Origin: Ignavibacteria bacterium
Lineage (GTDB): Bacteria; Bacteroidota; Ignavibacteria; Kapaibacteriales; UBA961
Direction of reading: 5' to 3'
Assembly (NCBI GenBank): GCA_016720145.1
Contig: JADJXV010000026.1
Coordinates: 75,033 to 139,032, forward strand
Length of the DNA stretch: 64,000 bases
Part shown: piece after piece, positions 1 through 7,598 of the stretch
Layout: each line of letters starts with the position of its first letter
Position numbering within the stretch: the first letter of the stretch is position 1
Translations under genes and position numbers: made by a program
Notes under the pieces: model-generated
Seen by the model: the letters and a program-made list of their open reading frames with translations, nothing else
Told to the model about the DNA's origin: nothing
Database searches by the model: none

Positions 1-2
1 TC

Positions 3-710
3 ATCGACTCACTTACGTATAAGTTTACTGAAGGAAATACAGTACTTATTTATGATTCGTACGACGAAAAGAAAACTAATATCAAGGGTGAGTTTCCCGA
101 TTTAACAGCGACGTTTGCTTGTATGTCGCATCAGTTTGAGTTTAAAATTGCTCCGACCGGTGAAGTTGCTTCTGTATCAGGAGTTGGCGAAAATGGCGAT
201 ATCGACTGGCTCAAGGATTATATCAATGACCCGGAATCTCCAATGGATACTCTCCAAAAAACACTGTGGCTGAGTTGTATTTCCCCCGAAAATCTCAAAA
301 TGATTGCTGATATCCCTAAAGGTATAATAGCAGGGAAAATGCAGATTAAAGCAGATTCAATTTGGACACGAACGGTAGGAATGAGATTAGACGGCGTAAA
401 TTTTGTGGATACACTTAAGTCAGAAGTAGTATCGTTTGCAAAAAGTAATTTTGTAATCTCTTCTGTTTCTAAAGCATTACAACCTGTTGCTTTACAATCT
501 GTACGCATGTTTGGCATTCCCGGACTTGCCGATGTAATCTCAGGAAAGGGAACCGGTACAGTACGATTAGATATGACATCCGGCGGGACAGTAAAAAAGG
601 CTGAAATTAATTATTCTGCAGATATAGAAGCAAAATATAAGCTCGAGAAATTTAGTGAAAATATTCAAACAACAGTTTTATGTACTCTCATAGGTCAATA
701 CAAGTGGTAA
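3..710 (+). CDS. Secreted/lipoprotein-type hypothetical protein (DUF6263-like), 5' end outside window
   Basis: The reading frame is open through the left edge, so the N-terminus is missing; about 235 residues are visible. I see no catalytic motif. The sequence is beta-rich, with a G-EFPDLTATF segment followed by a 'GEVASVSGVGENG' turn. This resembles the periplasmic DUF6263-type proteins of Bacteroidota, but the assignment is by eye and weak. The C-terminal part (GKGTGTVRLDMTSGGTVKKA) resembles the matching region of the next gene, so the two look like tandem paralogues. Its stop codon (708-710) overlaps the likely GTG start of the next gene, which suggests one operon. Function unknown. Confidence 0.6.
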   Translation: MDSLTYKFTEGNTVLIYDSYDEKKTNIKGEFPDLTATFACMSHQFEFKIAPTGEVASVSGVGENGDIDWLKDYINDPESPMDTLQKTLWLSCISPENLKMIADIPKGIIAGKMQIKADSIWTRTVGMRLDGVNFVDTLKSEVVSFAKSNFVISSVSKALQPVALQSVRMFGIPGLADVISGKGTGTVRLDMTSGGTVKKAEINYSADIEAKYKLEKFSENIQTTVLCTLIGQYKW

Positions 711-1754
711 AGAAATTTCAAATTTTACTAATAATAGTAACAACTATTCTCATTAGTTGTGGTGGTAATTCCGATTCGAAAAATCCTAAAGGAGATCAAG
801 CTGGGTCACAGGCAATATTACCAGCTGATACAACTCAAGCAACGGACGTGAGTGCAACGGGGAGCGAATGGTACACGAACTCCAATACTCCGGAACTGTA
901 GGCCAAAAATGAGCTACAAACTCATGCAAATTGACAACATAGACCAGGACGGTCAAAAAGCCACGATGACCACTTCAGTTTATTACACCAAGACTATTAA
1001 AGAAATCAAGAAGGACGGTATCGTGGATATGAATGTACATATTGATTCAATTCGTATGAAAAGTGTGTATCCGAATCCTGCAGCTCCGGGAGCAACATCC
1101 GAAAATGTCTATAATTCTCAAGACTCACTCTCAAAACTCAATCCTCAATATCGACAATACAACGGAATTGTGGGTGAAGACGTGAGAATGCTCGTCAATG
1201 CAAAGGGTAAGATTGAAGAAATTAGTGGACTTACTCCAATTTTGAATAAAATTCTCGGTGACCAAAAAGACTCAGTACCTCAGAAAACTAAAGATCAATT
1301 AGTGGAACAAATCCGTTTTCAACTGTTCCAAATACCTCTCCAAAATGAATACCAGACTTTCCCTGATAATAATAAAGTCGATTCGACCCAATCATGGATT
1401 CATAATGATGTATCTGCTTTGTCAGGTGTATTTAAAGTAAAAAATTCCGTGAAGTACAGTATCAAATCCGTAAAAAGTATTCGGGGACGCAAAGCTGCGG
1501 CTATTGTAGCTACTCTTTCTGCTGAAATTATGAATCCATCTGTAGATCAAGGTACTTCAAAATTCACGCTCAATGAATCTTCAATTTCGGGTGACGGTGA
1601 GACGCTTATCGACCTAGAAAATGGAATGACAATTTATAAAAGAAATAAAGTAGTTACGAGCATTGATGCAACGTTAGTCGATGTGAAAGCAAAGCAAAAT
1701 CAGCGAGCTAAGCAGCAGCTGACGACGACAATTACTATTGAACTCCTGAAGTAA
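704..1754 (+). CDS. Lipoprotein, DUF6263-like, with a single-base frameshift near 899
   Basis: From a GTG at 704 the frame encodes a signal peptide with lipobox LISC, then a linker, and stops at about 901. The frame one base away continues directly as a 280-residue beta-rich domain ending at 1754. Removing one T near 899 joins them as TPEL-RPKMSYKLMQ. The whole interval is one base too long for an open frame, so I treat it as a single gene with a one-base insertion, true or artefactual. The product would be an outer- or inner-membrane-anchored periplasmic protein of about 349 residues, related to the upstream partial gene. No enzymatic motif is visible. An ATG at 680 is possible but lies deep inside the upstream gene. 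Confidence 0.6.
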
Positions 1755-1775
1755 CTCCATACAATATAAGATATA

Positions 1776-1811
1776 CAAAAAGAGCCGCTTATATTAAGCG
1801 GCTCTTTTTGT
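1776..1811 (+). terminator. Rho-independent terminator
   Basis: An inverted repeat with stem AAAAAGAGCCGCTTA, a very short loop and its complement, ending in a T run. It lies 21 bp after the stop of the lipoprotein gene and closes the two-gene unit. The A-rich 5' side also makes it usable for the convergent gene to the right. Confidence 0.85.
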
Positions 1812-1843
1812 ATTGGGTATATAAACTATATCTATATCTATAT

Positions 1844-3151
1844 TTACTCTTTGACGATGACACTAGTACTCACTTTGCCACTTTTACTACGAAATCGAAT
1901 AAGATATGAGCCGGAAGTAACCTTTTCCATGTTAATTTGAAGACTTGTAAGGTGTGATATATTAATGCCTTGTATGATAATTGTTCCGAGAATGTCATGT
2001 ACTTCGAATGCATCATATACACCGATAGGCAAACAAACAGAAACTTGTTCCTGACAAGGATTCGGCGAAATATCAATTTCGTGTCGTGGCTCGGTAACTT
2101 GAGTTACACCAGAAGGATCGCTAATCTTTTGTTTGAAAATATTATGATAAGAAGGTGATACCCATAAATATCCGTCATTGGTATAGGCAAAACAATTGAC
2201 ACCATTGACAAAGCTCGTCTCTAAGCCTAGCGTATCATTCGTCCAGGTTACGCCGAAGTCGGTTGACTTATAGATATTTGGTTTGGTATTGAATTTTACA
2301 GAACCAGCCGCAAACCAAATGTTTTTTCCTTTTATAAAATAATCTGATGGATAAAAATAATTACCGGCAAGATCCTTATTTTTGGCTAGGGAAGAAATAT
2401 CGACTTCTGTCCAGTTTTCGGCATTATCATCGCTGTAAAATAATGTACATGGCTGAGCAAATGCTTTATAGGCAATCATATAGAGTCTTATGCCTTCAAC
2501 AAATAGTTTTCCGCTTATGCCCGTGTAACCATTATTCTTTGGGAAAATCCAAGTAGCTCCGCCATCCGTTGTGAAATATATTTTATTACCCGCCAAAAAC
2601 AATGTATCTCCCTTTGATATAACAGATGTGGGGTGGTTTATTCCTTCATTCATTAAAGAGTCAAATTTAAATGTTTCCCCAAAAGACTTAATAGAATAAG
2701 GTCTCGGCTGATCCCATTTTACATACAACCAATGTCCCCAAGTATAAATATCCGACACCACCGGCATTCCAGCCCAACCTAAAGCATGACCCGGAGCTCC
2801 GAGAGTGTCAGCAATCCAAGTAATACCTTTGTCAGTTGAATAAATTGGGACTCCATTACCCGTGCCAAAATTCAGTCCGGCATAGACCCTGCCATTCGAG
2901 GCCGACATCTTGCGTACATGTGGATTCGCACCACCTATTGAGTCCGATGGGTCATTCCATGTAAGACCATTATTATTTGAAGTTTGAAAATGATTTTGCC
3001 CATTCCATAGGTACATAACATCTTCAGAGACAATGAGAGATCCGTTGCCGTCAAGCACATTTACTTGCTGACGACCACCGTCTAACCATTGAGAATATGA
3101 GGGAGAGTAAAAGAGAGAAAAGAAGAGTGTAAAGAGTATAAAAATTCTCAT
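1844..3151 (-). CDS. T9SS-exported BNR/sialidase-like repeat protein
   Basis: About 435 residues from the ATG at 3151, chosen because it gives a clean signal peptide (MRIFILFTLFFSLFYSPSYS). A longer frame reaches 3358 but its extension is not signal-like. The body contains repeated S-x-D-x-G-x-T-W Asp-box/BNR motifs (STDKGITW, TTDGGATW, STDFGVTW), expected to form a beta-propeller as in VPS10 or photosynthesis-stability-type repeat proteins. The last ~75 residues (ISPNPCQEQVSV ... GSYLIRF ... VIVKE) are a type A T9SS sorting domain, so the protein should be exported through the outer membrane and anchored or released at the surface. Ligand unknown. Transcribed alone, convergent with the lipoprotein genes. 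Confidence 0.8.
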   Translation of the reverse strand: MRIFILFTLFFSLFYSPSYSQWLDGGRQQVNVLDGNGSLIVSEDVMYLWNGQNHFQTSNNNGLTWNDPSDSIGGANPHVRKMSASNGRVYAGLNFGTGNGVPIYSTDKGITWIADTLGAPGHALGWAGMPVVSDIYTWGHWLYVKWDQPRPYSIKSFGETFKFDSLMNEGINHPTSVISKGDTLFLAGNKIYFTTDGGATWIFPKNNGYTGISGKLFVEGIRLYMIAYKAFAQPCTLFYSDDNAENWTEVDISSLAKNKDLAGNYFYPSDYFIKGKNIWFAAGSVKFNTKPNIYKSTDFGVTWTNDTLGLETSFVNGVNCFAYTNDGYLWVSPSYHNIFKQKISDPSGVTQVTEPRHEIDISPNPCQEQVSVCLPIGVYDAFEVHDILGTIIIQGINISHLTSLQINMEKVTSGSYLIRFRSKSGKVSTSVIVKE

Positions 3152-3442
3152 AAGTTTTTTAAAAAAATAATAGTTAGAAAAATCTTTTGATGCTGTTAAT
3201 GAAGTTGCAGTACAAAATTGAAGCATAATGATAGTGGATAGGTTCGAAACATACTCTCTGGCGTTTGAATGTAAGATAGAGAAATACAATAGCAATAGAT
3301 TGACAATTTCAAATAAAAACACTTTTACAATTACTTGATATAAATATCCTGTACTCATTCAAAATAAATAACTTATAGACTATATCTTTCAAGAAATAAG
3401 GGATTAAATTTCGTATTTAATCCCCTATCATTTAATTGATTG

Positions 3443-3946
3443 TTAGTAAAGCTGAGCATCATCTGCCGACGGACCGTACATACCGGGAATGGGAACATTC
3501 AGAATCCGTAAATACACGCCAAGCTGCGCACGATGATGATATAAGTGATTCATACACCATGAACGCACAACATCGAATTTGGGCATTGTAAAATATATTT
3601 GCTCACCATTGCGCATTGTCCACGGTTTTTGAAATTCGGATTCTGGTGTATCTCGAAGAATAATCTCAGTTTTAGCTAGAAGATCATCATAAAAAGCGAG
3701 GAGTTCTTCGGTGGTCGTAATTTTTTTTGGTGTAAAATCACCCTTGGCAAAGTCGAGTTCGTCTTGCGTAAGACATTCTTTCCACCAACCGGTGATTTCG
3801 GCGACGTGAATCGCTAACCGTTTAAGAGACATCGACCTCTCATGCGGCTTGAAGTCTGAGTGGTCAAAGGGTACTAATGAGAGCAACTTACGGGTATTTT
3901 CAGCTTCAGACTTTACTTCAGCCCAAAGCATTTGATTTAAATTCAT
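3443..3946 (-). CDS. DinB/YfiT-family putative metal-dependent protein
   Basis: About 167 residues. The start at 3946 is favoured because GGAAGA lies a few bases upstream and the DinB homology begins there; the frame itself extends to 4039. The four-helix DinB fold has a metal-binding His triad, seen here as H47 (RLAIHVAEI) and H134/H138 (MNHLYHHRAQLG). Family members include thiol transferases (bacillithiol- or mycothiol-dependent), but the substrate of this one cannot be read from sequence. It is monocistronic, and its upstream region carries two hairpin repeats (4091-4169). Confidence 0.8.
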   Translation of the reverse strand: MNLNQMLWAEVKSEAENTRKLLSLVPFDHSDFKPHERSMSLKRLAIHVAEITGWWKECLTQDELDFAKGDFTPKKITTTEELLAFYDDLLAKTEIILRDTPESEFQKPWTMRNGEQIYFTMPKFDVVRSWCMNHLYHHRAQLGVYLRILNVPIPGMYGPSADDAQLY

Positions 3947-4090
3947 AATCTTCCAATTGAAAGTGGATAAAATAGATTGTAATACGGGAGAGATTCGCGC
4001 AAAAATAGCGAAAGATTGCCGCTCGGGATATGAAAACATGGAAATTTAGAATGGTGAATGGATTCTCAATTTGTAAAGGTGCGGAACTCT

Positions 4091-4169
4091 TCCATCACAG
4101 AGTGATGGCATGTTTGTAGAAAAGTGCACGTTGACTATCTTCCATCACAGCGTGATGGCATGTTTGTAG
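4091..4169 (+). repeat. Two hairpin-tail repeats, CCATCAC-stem type
   Basis: Two copies (4091-4119 and 4141-4169) of CCATCAC-agn-GTGATGG followed by CATGTTTGTAG, 50 bp apart. The stem is a 7-bp perfect inverted repeat. The same unit recurs at 10880-10908. The TGTTTGTAG tail is shared with hairpins of unrelated stem sequence elsewhere in the window. They fill most of the 3947-4338 intergenic gap, in which I see no gene. Confidence 0.85.
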
Positions 4170-4338
4170 AGAAGCTATTCACGAAGGAGCAATTGTCCTC
4201 CATCTTGAAGCACTAACCCTATGAAATAATGCTGTCCGATATACTATCTTTTCGATAATTTTGCAGTGAATGATAATCTCAGTTATATGTTGCGCATTCT
4301 TCTGAATGCTTGACGCTCCATTTCTAACAAACAAAACA

Positions 4339-4581
4339 ATGATACGCACATTCATTACGCCGATGCAAAGCAACTTCACCGTAGCATTAGAATTCCCGGA
4401 TGAGTATTTGGGGGAAGAATTAGAACTTATTGTGTTCAAGAAGGAAGAAGGGCTGATTGCCGAAAAGAAATCTCAGACCACCAAACTCTCCGATAAATAC
4501 AAAGGCGCATTTACCAAAGAAGACGCCAAGAGTTTTGATACCCACACTAAACAAATGCGCAAAGAATGGGACAATACCTGA
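4339..4581 (+). CDS. Putative antitoxin partner of the PIN toxin
   Basis: 80 residues from the ATG at 4339 (MIRTFITPMQSNF). The frame is open to 4306, but the 4339 start resembles small Bacteroidota antitoxin-like proteins that begin with a short strand and an 'IPKEYLG'-like segment, here FPDEYLGEELELI. The C-terminal half is charged and probably unstructured, the part that usually wraps the toxin. It overlaps the PIN-domain gene by 16 bp, the usual antitoxin-toxin order. No recognisable DNA-binding fold can be assigned with certainty; the N-terminal strand could be an AbrB- or MetJ-like dimer element. Confidence 0.65.
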   Translation: MIRTFITPMQSNFTVALEFPDEYLGEELELIVFKKEEGLIAEKKSQTTKLSDKYKGAFTKEDAKSFDTHTKQMRKEWDNT

Positions 4582-4949
4582 TAGATAACAATGCTATTTC
4601 AAATTTCTTCGCCGGAAATTTTACGGTGATTGGTATGGAATTCATGGCCGAAGTAATTGACCAAACGCCAATTATCTCAGTAATTACCGAGATTGAAGCA
4701 TTGTCCTGGATTTCTAGAGATAAAACTAAAGAACAGGTCGTCCAATCATTTGTACACGATGCTCATATTTTGGCACTTACTCCGGCTGTTGTTGCTCAAA
4801 GCGTGGCAATTAGACGAAGTCGAAAAATCAAAACTCCCGATGCAATTATAGCAGCTACGGCAATCATTCACCAACTTACCCTGATTACAAGCGATAGAGA
4901 TTTTAATAATATTCAAGGTCTCACGGTGCTTGACCCATATAGCTTGTAA
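4566..4949 (+). CDS. vapC: PIN-domain ribonuclease toxin (VapC-like)
   Basis: 127 residues, a full-length single PIN domain. The acidic active-site set is visible: D7 (LIDNN), E42 (VITEIEAL), D92 (TPDAIIAATA) and D110/D112 (TSDRDF). VapC toxins are Mg-dependent endoribonucleases that cut tRNA or rRNA and are held inactive by the cognate VapB. It is translationally coupled to the small upstream gene (16-bp overlap), giving a complete type II toxin-antitoxin operon. The RNA target cannot be inferred. Confidence 0.85.
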   Translation: MGQYLIDNNAISNFFAGNFTVIGMEFMAEVIDQTPIISVITEIEALSWISRDKTKEQVVQSFVHDAHILALTPAVVAQSVAIRRSRKIKTPDAIIAATAIIHQLTLITSDRDFNNIQGLTVLDPYSL

Positions 4950-5071
4950 TGTGTTTTCTTACCTACCAGCAGTTTTCATCTGTACAATTAACTTTACCAT
5001 CCTGAAGACTTTTTTAAGTTGGTGACTACAAATGATTGTAACCATCGACTCGACTATAATCACTAATTCTT

Positions 5072-5407
5072 TCACTGTGTATTATCACTCTCATCAAATT
5101 CATTTTTATGTAGAACAAGAGATGAAATTTCATTCCCCATATCCACATCCTCCTCCTCACTCCTCTCCCTTTTCTTCTCATTCGCCCATTCGATTTTGCG
5201 GAGGGAATAGAGATACAAACTCTCGACTTTTGCTCGCGCCCATGAGGTCTTACGTAAGAAGCGAAGACTTGACGTGATAGTAGGATTCTCCTGAAAACAC
5301 TTGATATTGATCTTTGTACCTAATTCCTTCCAACCATAGTAGTTTACCAAATGTTCGAGGATCATCTGGAGGGTTTTGCCATGTAAGGGGTCTTTTTGTT
5401 CTTGCAT
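5072..5407 (-). CDS. VF530-family DNA-binding protein
   Basis: 111 residues from the ATG at 5407. The N-terminal ~70 residues match the VF530 (DUF2132) pattern: KDPLHGKTLQMILEHLV, YGWKELG, then FLRKTSWARAKVESLYL. The family is a small compact helical domain proposed to bind DNA or nucleic acid. The C-terminal ~40 residues are an acidic tail (KKRERSEEEDVDMGNE) beyond the usual length. It is divergent from the helicase gene, with the two start codons 88 bp apart, so they share a promoter region. Confidence 0.8.
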   Translation of the reverse strand: MQEQKDPLHGKTLQMILEHLVNYYGWKELGTKINIKCFQENPTITSSLRFLRKTSWARAKVESLYLYSLRKIEWANEKKRERSEEEDVDMGNEISSLVLHKNEFDESDNTQ

Positions 5408-5495
5408 GATTGTGTTGTTAATTGATGTTGAGATTAATTCGATACCGGCAACTGGATTCTCTAGCAAAGATAGGAAAAAACAGTATCTTTGTCGC

Positions 5496-6821
5496 ATGAA
5501 TCTACGCTCACTTCCTCCTCATATTCTTCAAAAGCTTGGCATCGAACGCTTGAATGATATGCAAATCGCTGCTTTCGATGCACTCCAAACCAATCCCGCA
5601 ACCCTGCTGATCGCACCGACAGGTTCGGGGAAGACACTGGCGTTCCTGCTGCCGGTCTATACGATGATGACGCCGGAAACTCCCGGTATCCAATGCCTTA
5701 TCCTCACGCCGTCACGGGAATTGGCGTTGCAAATCGAACAGGTATGGCGCGCTATGGGCACCGGATTTAAGGTGAATACGTGCTATGGTGGACATTCCGT
5801 CAAGGTCGAACTCTCCAATCTCTCCGAACCTCCCGCGCTACTCATCGGCACGCCCGGACGTATAGCCGACCATATTCGCCGTGAAAGTATTGACCTCCGC
5901 ACGACCCCAATGCTCGTTCTCGACGAATACGACAAGTCGCTCACGATGGGTTTTGAAGAGGATATGTCCTTTATTGCCGGTGAATTATCGCATTGCACAA
6001 GGCGCGTGCTCGTTTCTGCCACACGCACCGTTCGCATTCCGCCGTATATGGAAATTGCGCAGCCGCTGCTCGTAGATTATTCCGAACCTGTGAAGAGTGG
6101 TGATGAAGCACTTGCCGTGAGAACAGTATTCTCGGACGCACACGACAAACGCGGGAAATTGTTCGAACTGATTTGTTTTCTTGGTACTGAGCCAACGCTT
6201 ATCTTTTGTAATCAACGTGATACAGCCGAACAAATCTCGGACTATCTGCGGCATTCCGGCATCGAATCAGCGTATTTTCATGGGAAAATGGAGCAAATTG
6301 ACCGTGAAAAAACGCTCGTTAATTTCCGGAATGGCAGCGTTACCTTCTTAGTCGCGTCCGACCTTGCAGCCCGTGGACTCGACATCCCGTCCGTTCGAAA
6401 TGTGATTCATTATGAACTCCCGTATCAGGAAGAAAATTTCATTCATCGCAATGGTCGTACCGCGCGAATGAATGCGACCGGCACGGCGTACATTCTCCTT
6501 CACCCCGATGAAGAGCGTCCGCAGTATTTGTGGAAATTACCGGAGGAATGTGACGTTCCGAAGGGCTGCCCGCTTCCTCCGCTAAGCGAGTGGAACACCA
6601 TCTACATCAGCGGCGGCAAGAAAGATAAAGTAAGCAAAATGGATATCGTAGGTTTTTTCACAAAAATAGGAAAGCTCGACAAAGACGACATAGGTCTCAT
6701 CGAAGTAATGGACTTCATGGCCTTCGCCGCCGTAAAAAAAACGAAAACATCCGCGCTCCTGCACGCCATTAACAATGAAAAAATGAAAGGGAAGAAGTAT
6801 AAGATTCAGGTGGCGTGGTGA
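5496..6821 (+). CDS. DEAD-box ATP-dependent RNA helicase with DbpA-type RNA-binding tail
   Basis: 441 residues from the ATG at 5496; the frame extends upstream, but the extension overlaps the divergent VF530 gene and lacks helicase homology. RecA domain 1 has Walker A APTGSGKT (40-47), PSRELAL, TPGR, motif II as DEYD (143-146) and SAT (174-176). RecA domain 2 has ARGLDIPS and HRNGRTAR. The last ~75 residues fold like the DbpA/CsdA RNA-binding RRM (ISGGKKDKVSKMDIVGFF ... KYKIQVAW), which in relatives targets the helicase to 23S rRNA during ribosome assembly. The DEYD/DEFD variant of motif II is common in a Bacteroidota helicase subgroup, so I do not assign a gene symbol. Confidence 0.88.
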   Translation: MNLRSLPPHILQKLGIERLNDMQIAAFDALQTNPATLLIAPTGSGKTLAFLLPVYTMMTPETPGIQCLILTPSRELALQIEQVWRAMGTGFKVNTCYGGHSVKVELSNLSEPPALLIGTPGRIADHIRRESIDLRTTPMLVLDEYDKSLTMGFEEDMSFIAGELSHCTRRVLVSATRTVRIPPYMEIAQPLLVDYSEPVKSGDEALAVRTVFSDAHDKRGKLFELICFLGTEPTLIFCNQRDTAEQISDYLRHSGIESAYFHGKMEQIDREKTLVNFRNGSVTFLVASDLAARGLDIPSVRNVIHYELPYQEENFIHRNGRTARMNATGTAYILLHPDEERPQYLWKLPEECDVPKGCPLPPLSEWNTIYISGGKKDKVSKMDIVGFFTKIGKLDKDDIGLIEVMDFMAFAAVKKTKTSALLHAINNEKMKGKKYKIQVAW

Positions 6822-6847
6822 GAGGGGAGTGGGGTATTTCTGTCCTT

Positions 6848-7203
6848 GCCGAATAAACAATCATCCGAACGCTGCATTGCGAAGAACCAATCCTAGCGGG
6901 ATTGAACGTTTGTAGAAAGGTGCACATCTCTAAGAAACGACCCCAGCGGGGTCGAATGTTTGTAGCTCGCCCAATAAAAAATCGCCCAAATATGGGAATA
7001 CACAGACCCAATCCCAGCGGGATTGAATGTTTGTAGCAAGATGCACATAAAAAAGAAACGACCCCAGCGGGGTCGAATGTTTGTAGCACGCCGAATAAAA
7101 AATCGCCCAAATATCGGAATACGCAGAACCAATCCCAGCGGGATTGAATGTTTGTAGCAAGGTGCACATCTCATAAGAAACGACCCCAGCGGGGTCTAAT
7201 GTT
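6848..7203 (+). repeat. Tandem array of ~121-bp units, each with two different hairpin-tail repeats
   Basis: Nearly three head-to-tail copies of a 121-bp unit. Each holds hairpin A (AATCCCAGCGGGATT then GAATGTTTGTAG; 6889, 7010, 7131), a linker with TGCACAT, hairpin B (CGACCCCAGCGGGGTCG then AATGTTTGTAG; 6938, 7059, 7181), and a linker with AATCGCCCAAATAT. The last B copy loses its tail at 7203. Open frames here on the minus strand merely translate the repeat. The array follows the helicase gene directly and could also act as a transcription barrier. Confidence 0.88.
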
Positions 7204-7303
7204 GCACTTCGGTTTGGTAGAGCGTTGAGCGGAGGGCGAGTTTGTGTACAAAGGACTGAAAGGACAATAAAGACTCAGCTTAACAGATTGCTGATTAATT
7301 AAT

Positions 7304-7527
7304 TTCCCGTCCGAGCGGTTGACATAACCGTCCGTCAACACTTACCGTAGATTCAGTACTGCAGGAAAGCCACATCCAACGTTAGATAGCGTAAATCTAT
7401 CTCATTTTACCGAGATTTTGTAACTTGTAGCTGGAATAGAAAGTAACGACTTATCCGAAGTACGGATGTGCAGTACGTTTCATAGGTAAGTGTTGATGGT
7501 CAGTTGTATCAACTGTCCGTACGGGAA
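7304..7527 (+). mobile_element. MITE-like non-coding element, copy 1
   Basis: 224 bp bounded by TTCCCGTCCG and the inverted CCGTACGGGAA, with nested palindromes inside both ends. It is strongly similar along its whole length to 10199-10421 (same orientation, 223 bp); shared blocks include GAGATTTTGTAACTTGTAG and AGTAACGACTTAT. It has no coding potential. I see no unambiguous target-site duplication. Terminal inverted repeats, constant size and repetition fit a miniature inverted-repeat element; a structured RNA is an alternative. Together with the tandem array it accounts for the 6822-7598 gap. Confidence 0.75.
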
Positions 7528-7598
7528 TAAATAAAATTCACATTAATTTCTTAAATTTGAGCAACTCTAATGTATTTCCACTCATTTACTAGTTCAAC

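Noticed and set aside
6769..7174. Three overlapping minus-strand open frames of 79-132 codons
   Set aside because: They translate the 121-bp tandem repeat in all frames (repeating CYKHSIPLG-like units), with no ribosome-binding site and no domain.
6848..7203. CRISPR array
   Set aside because: Repeat unit is 121 bp with conserved 'spacers', and no cas gene is in the window. It is a tandem repeat.
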